Shown in pieces: positions 44,431 through 54,073 of a DNA stretch of 64,000 nt. The stretch lies in contig NZ_VWSG01000001.1 in assembly GCF_008629655.1 (NCBI RefSeq), forward strand, positions 186,001 to 250,000, read 5' to 3'. Position numbers and translations under genes: made by a program. Positions within the stretch are counted from its first letter, which is position 1. Every line of letters starts with the position of its first letter. Under the pieces are notes generated by a model. It was not told the DNA's origin. It saw only the letters and a program-made list of their open reading frames with translations, and made no database searches. This stretch comes from Paenimyroides baculatum (GTDB lineage: Bacteria > Bacteroidota > Bacteroidia > Flavobacteriales > Flavobacteriaceae).

Positions 44431-44460
44431 AAAAATACCGCTTTTATGAGCGGTATTTTT
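44431..44460. terminator. bidirectional terminator between convergent genes
   Basis: AAAAATACCGCT pairs with AGCGGTATTTTT around a 6-base loop; it serves the methyltransferase and M49 peptidase genes. Confidence 0.92.
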
Positions 44461-44464
44461 ATGA

Positions 44465-46504
44465 TTAATTTTCTAACGGAAGAAAATTGTAGTTTTTAGA
44501 ATAATACAACATTTGTTCTGCAAACGTTTTAGGGTAAGTTACCACAATATCGGTGATTTCTCCTTTGTCGTTCGTAATTGGAACCAATACCGGATTTACA
44601 AAACCGCGGTAAGGTGCCGTGTTGAATTTTTTGCTTCGTTCCAACACTTCTTTGTGCAGTTGTTTGTCAACTTTTACTCCGTAATTTTCAACAAGATCTT
44701 TTGCAGCTTTAAAATCTCCTTCTGATTTTATACGTTGTGTTTCACGCAACAATTGTCCGAATAAATCATGTAAACGCGCGTAATCATTTATTTTAAAGTA
44801 GGTTTTATTGTCTCGAACCACTTTTTCAATCACATTGAATTCTTTTCCTTTTTCAAAAACCCAAGCAGAAACCCACTGGCGGTTACGCATGTGAGCTTCT
44901 TCGATATCCTGACCCGGTTCAATGCGAACCAATTGTGTCATTAAACCGTTGCGGATATAATCGTTATAAGCGGTCATTCCCAGATTTTGCCAATTATCAA
45001 CCATCCCTAAATCCTGAATTTTTTTATCGTACAAATAGTAAAGCGCAACCAAATCGGCACGACCTTCTTCTAAAGTAGATGCGTAACTTTTCAGTGTTTC
45101 TCTTGGCGTACCAACTCCCGGATTTAATTGCCCCGACGCATGCCCGATCACTTCATGTAAAGCCGTATGCAGTTTATCAGCCAGTTCACTGTAACGCTGC
45201 GATAGTTTAATTTCGTTTTCATCAAAGGCAAATTCCTTTAATTTATCGCCGCCGCCAGCTTTGTTGTACGCATCTATGATGTTTCCTAACGAAATTGATT
45301 TTGAACCGTGTTCAGCACGAATCCAGTCTGCATTAGGCAGGTTCACACCAATTGGCGTTGCCGGTGACGTATCGCCACTTTCGGCAGCCACAATTACGGT
45401 TTTATAAGATACACCTACCACGTTTTTCTTTTTATGTTCGGGCATTAAAGGCGAACTGTCTTCAAACCACTGCGCGCTTTTGGAAATAACTTCCATTTTT
45501 GCCGACATGTCGAAATCTTTAATCTGAACTGTTGATTCATATGATGCTTTATGTCCCAATGGATCATTATAAACTTCGATAAATCCGTTGATGTAATCAA
45601 TATTTCCTTCGGTAGCTTTTACCCAAGCCACGTTGTAATCGTCCCATTTTTTAAGATCGCCGGTTTTGTAGAAATCAATCAAAATCTTCAACGCATCGGC
45701 TTGTGGTTTGTTTTCGGCAACTTCTACCGCTTTTTCTAACCAATAAACAATTTTATCAATGGCAGCACCGTACATTCCGCCACTTTTCCAAACGCGTTCT
45801 TCTATTTTACCCGATTCTGTTCTTACTAATTTTGAATTCAATCCGGTAGATAAAGGTCGTAAGGTGTCAGCAGGAATCATACTTCCGTAAAAACGTTCTA
45901 CATCTTTTGCATTTAAGCCTTTTCCGTAAAAATTAACCGCAGAACCCTGTACCAAACCTTTCGATTCGTTTAAATTCACTTTTTTGCCATCGACTTCATT
46001 AAAAAGAACTTCAACAATACTTGCGTCTAAATTTGTTTTTGTTTCTTTCAATAATTTCTGAAGATATGTTTGCGGGAAATCTGGTTTGATTTTACTGTTT
46101 GAATAATGATGATGAATTCCGTTAGAAAACCAGATGCGTTTTAAATAAATCTCGAAATTTTTCCAGTTTTCGCTGTTTTTATCGCCTTTGTAGTTTTTGT
46201 AAACATTTTCAAGCGCCGTACGTATTTTTAAGTTGTATTTGTAGTTTTGATCCCAAAAGATATCGCGACCCGAATAGCCAGCCTGTGCCAGATAATACAC
46301 CAGTTTTTTCTCTTTCAAGGTCAGTTTTTCCCAACCCGGAATATCGTACTTCAAGACCTGAACGTCCGCGAACTGTTCTGTTTCGAATTTCACGCTTTGT
46401 AAACTGTCTGTAACGCTTTTATATTTACTTGTTTTATCGGTTTTGTTGCAGGCTGTTAAACTCGCAACGGCTATTGCTATAATGGTAAACTGACTAAATT
46501 TCAT
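44465..46504 (-). CDS. M49-family (dipeptidyl peptidase III-like) lipoprotein
   Basis: The 679-residue protein has a lipoprotein signal (ASLTAC) and the M49 zinc motif HEVIGH in ALHEVIGHASG, with the downstream EEGRAD glutamate motif, where the usual form is EECRAD. It should be a zinc peptidase that removes dipeptides, here lipid-anchored in the envelope rather than cytosolic. An upstream TTG-started frame reaches 46531, but the ATG at 46504 gives the proper signal peptide. Confidence 0.88.
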   Translation of the reverse strand: MKFSQFTIIAIAVASLTACNKTDKTSKYKSVTDSLQSVKFETEQFADVQVLKYDIPGWEKLTLKEKKLVYYLAQAGYSGRDIFWDQNYKYNLKIRTALENVYKNYKGDKNSENWKNFEIYLKRIWFSNGIHHHYSNSKIKPDFPQTYLQKLLKETKTNLDASIVEVLFNEVDGKKVNLNESKGLVQGSAVNFYGKGLNAKDVERFYGSMIPADTLRPLSTGLNSKLVRTESGKIEERVWKSGGMYGAAIDKIVYWLEKAVEVAENKPQADALKILIDFYKTGDLKKWDDYNVAWVKATEGNIDYINGFIEVYNDPLGHKASYESTVQIKDFDMSAKMEVISKSAQWFEDSSPLMPEHKKKNVVGVSYKTVIVAAESGDTSPATPIGVNLPNADWIRAEHGSKSISLGNIIDAYNKAGGGDKLKEFAFDENEIKLSQRYSELADKLHTALHEVIGHASGQLNPGVGTPRETLKSYASTLEEGRADLVALYYLYDKKIQDLGMVDNWQNLGMTAYNDYIRNGLMTQLVRIEPGQDIEEAHMRNRQWVSAWVFEKGKEFNVIEKVVRDNKTYFKINDYARLHDLFGQLLRETQRIKSEGDFKAAKDLVENYGVKVDKQLHKEVLERSKKFNTAPYRGFVNPVLVPITNDKGEITDIVVTYPKTFAEQMLYYSKNYNFLPLEN

Positions 46505-46582
46505 GCTTAATAGTTGTATTATTAAAAACAAATATATTAAAATTTATGTTTTGAAGTTTTAACGAAATTGAAACCGCTGTAT

Positions 46583-46611
46583 AAAAAAAGAGCTTTGAAA
46601 TTTTCAAAGCT
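46583..46611 (-). terminator. terminator of the deoxyribosyltransferase-like gene
   Basis: AGCTTTGAAA pairs with TTTCAAAGCT; on the minus strand it is followed by a T run, just after the stop at 46614. Confidence 0.85.
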
Positions 46612-46613
46612 TA

Positions 46614-47018
46614 TTAATTTTGCGGTAAAACGTTTTTAAGAAATTCGTTTAACTGATCGAACAGATCTTTGGGACTTGAATACAAAATATGGAAATTACT
46701 TAAAGCAAAAAGTAATTCGTTAGTTTCGGCTTCGGCTTTTTGCAGATAAACAATAGGTTTACGCTTTGCTTTTGCATAACCCAGTTCGATACACGACGTA
46801 ACGTTAACCGATGTAGCTTCGATAATTAAAAAGTTGCTAGAATCTATTTCTTTCATAGCTTTCTGCATTAGGTCGGCTTCCTGACCGGCTTCAAACGGAT
46901 ATTTATCAACAAAGATAAACTGTTCCACATTCGCCGTACTCATTGCCATGCCCAGTGCAATAATTTCTTTTCCTAAAGATTTTCTTGTAATTGTATCAAC
47001 CGATATATATGCTTTCAT
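46614..47018 (-). CDS. nucleoside 2-deoxyribosyltransferase-like protein
   Basis: The 134-residue protein has a Rossmann-like layout with SSNFLIIEATSVNVTSCIELGYAKAKRKPIVYL, where the Glu in ELGYA matches the catalytic Glu position of N-deoxyribosyltransferases (PF05014-like). The N-terminal YISVDTITR replaces the usual YLAGP start, so activity is uncertain. It is 33 bp downstream of the EEP-family gene on the same strand and may share its transcript. Confidence 0.65.
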   Translation of the reverse strand: MKAYISVDTITRKSLGKEIIALGMAMSTANVEQFIFVDKYPFEAGQEADLMQKAMKEIDSSNFLIIEATSVNVTSCIELGYAKAKRKPIVYLQKAEAETNELLFALSNFHILYSSPKDLFDQLNEFLKNVLPQN

Positions 47019-47051
47019 TAACTAGCAGTTTATGTGGTAAAGATAAATAAA

Positions 47052-48134
47052 TTATTCGGTAACAACAGTTTCGCGGTCGCTTTCTTCGGCTTTTCCTTCT
47101 TCAATCATTTCAGAAACTTCTTCGCGGTCGTCTTTTTCCAAATGTTCCACCAAATCTTCCTGATCGTCGTTTATTTTATCGATAAAAAACTTGCAGTACA
47201 AAGGCAAATGATCAGATCCAACTGTTGGCATCGCTTTTAATTCTTCCACAAAAATATCGGTGGTATGAAACATTTGATCAATCGGAAAACGAAGCAAACG
47301 GTATTTTGCATGAAAAGTTGATATTAAACCACGACCGATTCTTGGATCGATAGTTCCTGATGTTTTTCTGAATAATATCGATGATTTTGCCCAAGCTACA
47401 TTATTAAAATCACCAATTACTATGGTAGGTTTATGATTTTCTTTGACTTTTTTTGCAACCGACAATAATTCGCCATCGCGTTCTTTTGCATTTTCTTCTT
47501 CGGTTGGACTTGGCGGTGGCGGATGCACGCCAAAAAACACAACCTCAAAGCCGTCTTTTGTTTTAAAAGTAGCTTCAATACTCGGAATATCGTCTGCAAC
47601 AAAATAATGTTTCTGGCAATCGACCATTTCAATTTTAGAATACAGATGCATTCCATAAGTGTTTTCTAAACCAATTTCACAAAAATACGGATAGTTCGGT
47701 TTTAAAGCCTGTAATGCATCTTCCCAATCTTTGTTCGATTCTATTGTAAGAATAATGTCGGGATTTTCGTTCTCTAAAAACTTCAAAAAACGATCGTATT
47801 CTTTATTAAACTGATAAATATTGGTGGAAACAATCTTAATGCTTTCAGACGATTTATTGGTTTTTACCTTTTTTTCGATCTTATAAAAAGGTGTGTACGG
47901 GTACAGCAGATAAATTTCGTAAACCATACAACCTACCAAAATTAATTGTGTAATGTAAAAGCCGGTGGTTTTTTGCAGAAACGCCCAGGCAGCAATGAAA
48001 ACGATGAATTGTAATACTAAAATTTGGACTTTACCAAAATCGAAAATCCTGAAAAACCAATGTTGATCTTGTACAAGCGGAATTAACGATGCAAAAATTA
48101 AAAGGGTTGATAAGCTATAAAAAGCAATTTCCAT
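47052..48134 (-). CDS. membrane-anchored endonuclease/exonuclease/phosphatase family protein
   Basis: The 360-residue protein has three N-terminal membrane helices (about 1-20, 35-55, 60-80), then an EEP domain (about 98-325) with IVSTNIYQF, the catalytic VIGDFNNVAWAKS and GSDHLPL. These residues bind metal and activate water for phosphodiester cleavage. The C-terminus is a charged Glu/Asp-rich tail (about 335-360). Similar envelope EEP proteins act on lipids or extracellular DNA; the substrate is not given by sequence. Confidence 0.85.
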   Translation of the reverse strand: MEIAFYSLSTLLIFASLIPLVQDQHWFFRIFDFGKVQILVLQFIVFIAAWAFLQKTTGFYITQLILVGCMVYEIYLLYPYTPFYKIEKKVKTNKSSESIKIVSTNIYQFNKEYDRFLKFLENENPDIILTIESNKDWEDALQALKPNYPYFCEIGLENTYGMHLYSKIEMVDCQKHYFVADDIPSIEATFKTKDGFEVVFFGVHPPPPSPTEEENAKERDGELLSVAKKVKENHKPTIVIGDFNNVAWAKSSILFRKTSGTIDPRIGRGLISTFHAKYRLLRFPIDQMFHTTDIFVEELKAMPTVGSDHLPLYCKFFIDKINDDQEDLVEHLEKDDREEVSEMIEEGKAEESDRETVVTE

Positions 48135-48324
48135 TACGGTCTTTTTTACAAATCTAAAAATTTAAAATCAAGCATTTTATAACCAACGACAAATAGTTAC
48201 GATCTTTTAACTGTTAAAGTGATATTTTGTTGCGTGCGAGTGTTGTTTGCCGTTCGGTTTGATAAATTATTTTGAAGTAGATATATATTGTAAAGTTAAT
48301 TTTTATATTTTTAAGAAAAAGAAG

Positions 48325-48828
48325 ATGGTAAAACTTGTTGTGTTATATTCAATTTTATTCTTTTCAATATTTCAGTTTGATAAAAGTTCAAAAACAAGCT
48401 ATCAGTTAAAAAACGAAAAATTGGTTTATCAACTTAAAATGAAAAACGGTAAGCAATTGTCGGTTTGTATTGATAAAGACGAGAAGTATATTGTTTATAG
48501 ATATGGTTCAAAAAATAAAATTGAATTAGAATATCCTAAAGAAAAAGATTTTTCGAGTTTTAAGAAGTTTGAATATTCTGGTTGGAGTAGAGGTGGAGGT
48601 ATTAAAAATTCTGCAATGGAATTAAAATATTTAGCTTTTACAAACAACGGAATAAAGTATGTTGTTTACGATACCTATTTTTTAGAAGTAGACAAATTAG
48701 AAGCAGGAATTAAAGTGATTGAATCAGAAAACAAAATCACTGATTTAAAAGGATTGAAAAAATCAAGAAAAGGAAATTTATCTGATTTGAAAGATAAAGT
48801 TAACGAAGGTGAGGAGTTGTATGATTAA
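48325..48828 (+). CDS. exported protein of unknown function
   Basis: The 167-residue protein starts with a hydrophobic segment (MVKLVVLYSILFFSIFQF) that may be a signal peptide or anchor, followed by a Lys-rich beta-type sequence without known motifs. An in-frame ATG at 48247 would add 26 mixed residues before the hydrophobic segment; 48325 is preferred because it makes a proper signal and is preceded by an A/G-rich stretch. Family not recognised. Confidence 0.65.
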   Translation: MVKLVVLYSILFFSIFQFDKSSKTSYQLKNEKLVYQLKMKNGKQLSVCIDKDEKYIVYRYGSKNKIELEYPKEKDFSSFKKFEYSGWSRGGGIKNSAMELKYLAFTNNGIKYVVYDTYFLEVDKLEAGIKVIESENKITDLKGLKKSRKGNLSDLKDKVNEGEELYD

Positions 48829-48832
48829 ACAA

Positions 48833-48861
48833 AAAAATCGCCTTTTAAAGGCGATTTTTTT
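48833..48861. terminator. bidirectional terminator between convergent genes
   Basis: AAAATCGCCTTT and its complement, with long A and T runs, between the exported-protein gene and sod. Confidence 0.93.
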
Positions 48862-48879
48862 ATTAAAACACTAATTTAA

Positions 48880-49485
48880 TTATTTAGCGTCTGCATATTT
48901 TTTTGCAACTGCATCCCAGTTAACAACATTAAAAAATGCATTAATATAATCTGGTCTGCGGTTTTGGTAGTTTAAGTAATAAGCATGTTCCCAAACATCT
49001 AAACCTAAAATAGGCATACCTTCACATCCAATTCCTGGCATTAAAGGGTTGTCTTGGTTTGCAGTAGCGCAAACTTCTAACTTACCGTTTTTAACACATA
49101 ACCAAGCCCAGCCCGATCCAAATTGTGTAGCACCAGCTTTAGCAAAAGCATCTTTAAAAGCATCGAATGATCCAAAAGTTTCATTAATTGCAGTAGCTAA
49201 TTCACCAGTTGGTTCGCCACCTGCGTTTGGCGCCATAATTTCCCAAAATAAGTTGTGGTTGTAAAAACCACCACCGTTATTACGAACAGGTTTGTTGTTT
49301 AAATCTAAATTTTTTAAAATATCTTCGATAGATTTTCCTGCTAAATCAGTTCCTTCAATAGCTGCATTTAAGTTTGTTGTGTATGCTTGGTGATGTTTAG
49401 AGTAGTGAATTTCCATTGTTCTAGCGTCAATATGAGGCTCTAAAGCGTCGTAAGAATATGGTAATTTTGGTAATTCGAAAGCCAT
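48880..49485 (-). CDS. superoxide dismutase, Fe/Mn type
   Basis: The 201-residue enzyme shows the metal ligands H27 ([11 protein letters not shown]), the His of YNHNLFW, and Asp and His of LDVWEHAYY. Gln in [12 protein letters not shown] lies at the position and spacing seen in iron-type enzymes, but metal choice cannot be decided here. No signal peptide; cytoplasmic. It has its own consensus promoter. Confidence 0.95.
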   Translation of the reverse strand: MAFELPKLPYSYDALEPHIDARTMEIHYSKHHQAYTTNLNAAIEGTDLAGKSIEDILKNLDLNNKPVRNNGGGFYNHNLFWEIMAPNAGGEPTGELATAINETFGSFDAFKDAFAKAGATQFGSGWAWLCVKNGKLEVCATANQDNPLMPGIGCEGMPILGLDVWEHAYYLNYQNRRPDYINAFFNVVNWDAVAKKYADAK

Positions 49486-49522
49486 AACTATAATAGTTTA
49501 AAGATTAGTATTATTTTTATTT

Positions 49523-49551
49523 CAAATTTAAACAAAATACAACGACAACAA
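49523..49551 (-). promoter_or_regulatory. promoter of superoxide dismutase gene
   Basis: On the minus strand TTG (49551-49549), an 18-bp spacer and TAAATTTG (49530-49523): exact consensus, 37 bp before the start codon. Confidence 0.72.
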
Positions 49552-49594
49552 AAATTATTATGTGTCTTCTTTGTTAACATTTTTATAAAGTATC

Positions 49595-52500
49595 TTGGAA
49601 AAAAAAGCCTTTACCATTTATAACGCATCGGCAGGCGCCGGAAAAACGCATACGCTTGTAAAAGAGTATCTTAAAATTTTGTTGGGATATTCTAATAAAG
49701 ACGATGCTTACCGAAATGTGCTTGCAATTACCTTTACAAACAAAGCGGTGAACGAAATGAAATCGCGTATTGTTTCGTGTATTTATGCGTTTACATTGAA
49801 CGAAATTCCGCTGAAAGAATACCGATTGTTGGAACAAATTGTTGCCGAAACAACTTTTACCGAAGCCTATATTCGCGAAAAATCTAAAAAGATTTTAAAG
49901 AACATCATTCATAATTATGCGGGTTTCGATATTTCTACAATTGATAAATTCACGCACAAAGTAATTCGTTCGTTTGCGTTTGATTTGAATCTGCCTTTTC
50001 ATTTTGAAGTTTCGTTAGATACCGAAGCGTTGTTGCAGGAAGCTGTTGATGCTTTGATTGCGCAAGCCGGTGTTGATGAAGAATTGACGAAATTATTGGT
50101 CGATTTTTCAATCAGTAAAGCCGATGATGATAAAAGTTGGGATGTTACCAATGAGTTAATGGAAATAGGTCGTTTGTTATTGAACGAAAACAACAAACAA
50201 GAACTGGAAGCTTTTGAGAACATTGAAATGCAAACGTTCTTGTCGCTAAAAAATTGGTTGCACGATCAGATCAATCAGTTAAAAGCCGAAACAGTTGCGT
50301 TGGCTCAAAATGCGTTGCAGTTGCTGGAAACGAATGGTATCGACAATAAATCGTTTAGCGGTGGTTATTTTCCAAAACATTTAATAGGAATTGTTGATGG
50401 AAACTACAACAACGCCAACAAAAAATATTACGAGTTTGATGATATTAAAATCAATAAAACCGCCAAAGACAAAGAGGCAATAGAGCAATTAATTCCCGAT
50501 TTATTGGCGATTACAAAAAAGATTTATCCGCTGTTTGGAAAGATTTATTTCTATGAAGCTTTCCTGAAAAATTTGGTACCGCTTTCATTGTTGAATTCCA
50601 TCAGTAACGAAATTAAACGCATTCAGAACGAACAACAGATTCTTTCTATATCGCAGTTCAACAAAATTATTTACGAAGAATTAAAAAATCAGCCAGCGCC
50701 TTTTATTTATGAGCGGTTGGGCGAAAAATACCGACATTTTTTTATTGATGAATTTCAGGACACGTCCGAAATGCAATGGCAAAATCTAATTCCGTTGATT
50801 GATAACGCACTTTCCGGAGCCGATGATTTTGGCAAAGAAGGCTCGTTAATGATTGTGGGCGATCCAAAACAGGCAATTTATCGTTGGCGCGGCGGCAAGG
50901 CAGAGCAGTTTATGCAGTTGAGCGATGGCGAAAATCCGTTTTCAAATCCATCAAAAGCAACCATAAGTTTAGATACCAACTACCGCAGTTTTTCGCAAGT
51001 GATCGAATTTAACAATGGAATTTTTAAGTTTCTGGCGAATCAGTTCAATAACCAAGCGTATCAAAATCTGTACGAAAATTATTCGCATCAAAACACAAAT
51101 TCCAGAAAAGGCGGTTTCGTAAATATTTCGTTTTTAAACAACGATTTGTTGGTCGACGATGAGGTTACAAAAGACGATTTGTACCTGAGCGAAGTTTTAA
51201 AAACGATTGAAAGCGTGTTGGATCAAGGTTTTTCGTTGGGCGATATTGTGGTTTTAACGCGCAAAAGTAAAGACGGCGTTAAGGTTGCAAATCATTTAAC
51301 AAAAAACGGAATTCGAATTTTATCGTCGGAAACTTTGTTGATCAATAACGCTACCGAAGTGCAGTTACTGTTGAATTTGTTGCGATTTTTAAAGAACAAC
51401 CACGATAAAGAAGCAAAAGCACTGATTTTATATTATGTTGGACGATTTATTCTGAAAGATGCAAAAGTACACGATGTTATCGTGAAGGGAATGTTGATGG
51501 ATAATGAAACCGATTTTCAGAATTATTTGAAAACGTTCGGCATTGAAATCAACTTTAAAGAACTCCGTAAAAACAATTTGTACGTTGCGGTAGAATTAAT
51601 GGTTTCGGCATTTATTCCGACCAAAAAAACCGAAGCTTATGTACAGTATTTTCTGGATTTGATTTTAGAACGAACCGTAAAAAATCAATCCACAATAGCC
51701 GATTTTCTAAATTATTGGGAACAGAATTATCATAAATTGAGCATTCCGTCGCCTGAAAATGAAAATGCAGTGCGGTTAATGACAGTTCATAAATCAAAAG
51801 GATTGGAATTTCCGGTGGTGATTTATCCGTTTGCCGATGAAGATTTTTCGAAATCACGCGATAAAATTTGGGTCGATTTAGAAGAAAACGATCAATTGGT
51901 TATCCCTAAAGCATTGGTCGATCTAAAAAACGACGTGAAAATGTATGGCGAAACAGCGCAACGTTTATTCGATCAAAAAAAGCAAGAAGAACTGTTGGAT
52001 AATTTAAATGTTTTGTATGTGGCGTTAACGCGTGCCGAAGAACAATTGTACATTATCAGTAATTATAAAAGATCTAAAACCGGAACGTTGCCAAATACAT
52101 TGGCTGCATTTTTTGTGACGTATTTAGAAGATTTAGGTCGATTTTCTGAAAATGAATTAAATTATCCTTTTGGAGAAGCAATTAAAGTTTCTGCCGAAAA
52201 AACCGATCAACATTTAAAACCAATCGTGATAAAATCGGTCGAAAAACCAATAGATCAATCGGTAATAAAAATTGCTAAGCGCGAAGCAATTATGTGGGAT
52301 ACCAAGCAACAGCACGCCATTGAAAAAGGAAATTTAATACACGAACTTTTGGCTGAAATTATTACGGTTGATGATATCGCTTTTGTGGTTAAAAATGCAG
52401 TTTCAAAAGGAATGTTGCCCTCAACGGAAGAAATCGAAATATCAGAAAAAATCACAGAAATTGTTCAGCATACAGATTTACAACCTTTCTTCAATAAAGA

Positions 52501-52738
52501 AAATATCATTTACAACGAAAGACCAATTTTGCATGAATCGTTCAAAAACATAAAACCAGATCGCGTTGCCATAAGCGGAAATAAAGCGTATATCATCGAC
52601 TATAAAACGGGTGAAGAACAAGCAAAATATACCAAACAAATTAACGATTATGCCTTGGCAATTGAAGAAATGGGCTACGAAATCGCAAAAAAGACGCTAT
52701 TGTATATTCAAGACGATTTAAAAATAATAAATTTGTAA
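49595..52738 (+). CDS. AddA/RecB-like UvrD helicase-nuclease
   Basis: The 1047-residue protein has Walker A ASAGAGKTHT (11-20), motif Ia ITFTNKAVNEMK, Walker B FIDEFQDTSEMQW, motif IV/V MTVHKSKGLEFPVV and a C-terminal PD-(D/E)XK nuclease (GNLIHELLAE, KPDRVAISG, IIDYKTG). It processes double-strand breaks for RecA loading with the AddB-like protein encoded at 55559. The start is TTG: no ATG occurs near the conserved FTIYNASAG start. Two genes separate it from its partner. Confidence 0.9.
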   Translation: MEKKAFTIYNASAGAGKTHTLVKEYLKILLGYSNKDDAYRNVLAITFTNKAVNEMKSRIVSCIYAFTLNEIPLKEYRLLEQIVAETTFTEAYIREKSKKILKNIIHNYAGFDISTIDKFTHKVIRSFAFDLNLPFHFEVSLDTEALLQEAVDALIAQAGVDEELTKLLVDFSISKADDDKSWDVTNELMEIGRLLLNENNKQELEAFENIEMQTFLSLKNWLHDQINQLKAETVALAQNALQLLETNGIDNKSFSGGYFPKHLIGIVDGNYNNANKKYYEFDDIKINKTAKDKEAIEQLIPDLLAITKKIYPLFGKIYFYEAFLKNLVPLSLLNSISNEIKRIQNEQQILSISQFNKIIYEELKNQPAPFIYERLGEKYRHFFIDEFQDTSEMQWQNLIPLIDNALSGADDFGKEGSLMIVGDPKQAIYRWRGGKAEQFMQLSDGENPFSNPSKATISLDTNYRSFSQVIEFNNGIFKFLANQFNNQAYQNLYENYSHQNTNSRKGGFVNISFLNNDLLVDDEVTKDDLYLSEVLKTIESVLDQGFSLGDIVVLTRKSKDGVKVANHLTKNGIRILSSETLLINNATEVQLLLNLLRFLKNNHDKEAKALILYYVGRFILKDAKVHDVIVKGMLMDNETDFQNYLKTFGIEINFKELRKNNLYVAVELMVSAFIPTKKTEAYVQYFLDLILERTVKNQSTIADFLNYWEQNYHKLSIPSPENENAVRLMTVHKSKGLEFPVVIYPFADEDFSKSRDKIWVDLEENDQLVIPKALVDLKNDVKMYGETAQRLFDQKKQEELLDNLNVLYVALTRAEEQLYIISNYKRSKTGTLPNTLAAFFVTYLEDLGRFSENELNYPFGEAIKVSAEKTDQHLKPIVIKSVEKPIDQSVIKIAKREAIMWDTKQQHAIEKGNLIHELLAEIITVDDIAFVVKNAVSKGMLPSTEEIEISEKITEIVQHTDLQPFFNKENIIYNERPILHESFKNIKPDRVAISGNKAYIIDYKTGEEQAKYTKQINDYALAIEEMGYEIAKKTLLYIQDDLKIINL

Positions 52739-52774
52739 CCTATCAATCTTAAAAATAAAACAAATCATATAACT

Positions 52775-53968
52775 ATGTACGGAGCTATTAAAGAGTTTTT
52801 ACAAACGGAAATCGATACCATTAAAGACAATGGTTTGTATAAAAAAGAACGCATTATAACATCGCCGCAAGATGCCGAAATTACTATTAGTACAGGCGAA
52901 AAAGTTTTGAACTTTTGTGCGAATAATTATTTGGGATTGTCGTCGCATCCAGAGGTTGTTCAGGCAGCAAAAGATGCTTTAGATACACATGGTTTCGGAA
53001 TGTCGTCTGTTAGATTCATTTGCGGAACTCAAGATATTCACAAAAAATTAGAACAAGAAATTGCCGATTTTTACGGAACCGAAGATACTATTTTGTACGC
53101 CGCTGCTTTTGATGCAAACGGTGGTGTTTTTGAACCTTTATTGGGTGCCGAAGATTGTATTATTTCTGATAGTTTAAACCATGCATCGATTATTGATGGA
53201 GTTCGTTTGTGTAAAGCTGCGCGTTACCGTTACGAAAATAACGATATGGCAGATTTAGAAAAGCAGTTGCAACAAGCAGTTGCTGATGGTCGTCGTTTTA
53301 AATTGATTGTTACAGATGGCGTTTTCTCTATGGACGGATTGGTTGCTCCGCTGGATAAAATTTGCGATTTAGCAGATAAGTACGATGCTATGGTTATGGT
53401 TGATGAATGCCACGCAGCCGGATTTATTGGTGCTACAGGCAAAGGAACTTTGGAAGCTAAAAACGTAATGGGTCGTGTGGATATTATTACCGGAACTTTA
53501 GGTAAAGCTTTAGGTGGTGCAATGGGCGGATATACAACTGCTAAAAAAGAAATTATTGAAATATTGCGTCAACGTTCACGTCCGTATTTGTTTTCAAATT
53601 CATTAGCTCCTTCAATTGTTGGTGCATCATTAAAAGTTTTCGAATTACTAAAGAAAGATACCAAGTTAAGAGATCAGTTAGAATGGAACACCAATTACTT
53701 TAAAAAAAGACTTAGAGAAGCCGGATTGGATTTCATTGATGGCGATTCTGCAATTGTTCCCGTAATGTTGTACGATGCCAAGTTATCGCAGGTAATGGCA
53801 GATAAATTATTAGAAAAAGGTATCTATGTAATTGGTTTTTTCTTCCCTGTTGTACCAAAAGATAAAGCGCGTATCCGTGTGCAATTATCGGCAGCACATA
53901 CACAAGAACATTTAGATAAAGCCATCAAAGCGTTCGCTGAAGTAGCTAAAGAGTTAGGGGTAGTTTAA
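52775..53968 (+). CDS. kbl: glycine C-acetyltransferase (2-amino-3-ketobutyrate CoA ligase)
   Basis: The 397-residue PLP enzyme of the alpha-oxoamine synthase family cleaves 2-amino-3-ketobutyrate with CoA to glycine and acetyl-CoA in threonine breakdown. [23 protein letters not shown] and the PLP lysine in [15 protein letters not shown] are present. The N-terminal part and length match Kbl better than BioF. No threonine dehydrogenase gene is adjacent. Confidence 0.92.
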   Translation: MYGAIKEFLQTEIDTIKDNGLYKKERIITSPQDAEITISTGEKVLNFCANNYLGLSSHPEVVQAAKDALDTHGFGMSSVRFICGTQDIHKKLEQEIADFYGTEDTILYAAAFDANGGVFEPLLGAEDCIISDSLNHASIIDGVRLCKAARYRYENNDMADLEKQLQQAVADGRRFKLIVTDGVFSMDGLVAPLDKICDLADKYDAMVMVDECHAAGFIGATGKGTLEAKNVMGRVDIITGTLGKALGGAMGGYTTAKKEIIEILRQRSRPYLFSNSLAPSIVGASLKVFELLKKDTKLRDQLEWNTNYFKKRLREAGLDFIDGDSAIVPVMLYDAKLSQVMADKLLEKGIYVIGFFFPVVPKDKARIRVQLSAAHTQEHLDKAIKAFAEVAKELGVV

Positions 53969-54008
53969 AAAAATCTTATAAAAATGTTAAAGCTTTCACT
54001 AATTTATT

Positions 54009-54038
54009 TTGTATATTCGTTTAAACAATTTATTTTTG
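54009..54038 (+). promoter_or_regulatory. promoter of the OmpA-family gene
   Basis: TTG (54009-54011), 19-bp spacer, TATTTTTG (54031-54038): exact consensus, 35 bp before the start codon, fitting an abundant outer-membrane protein. Confidence 0.78.
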
Positions 54039-54073
54039 TGAAAATATTACGTAAAGTAGAAAATTGAATAGTT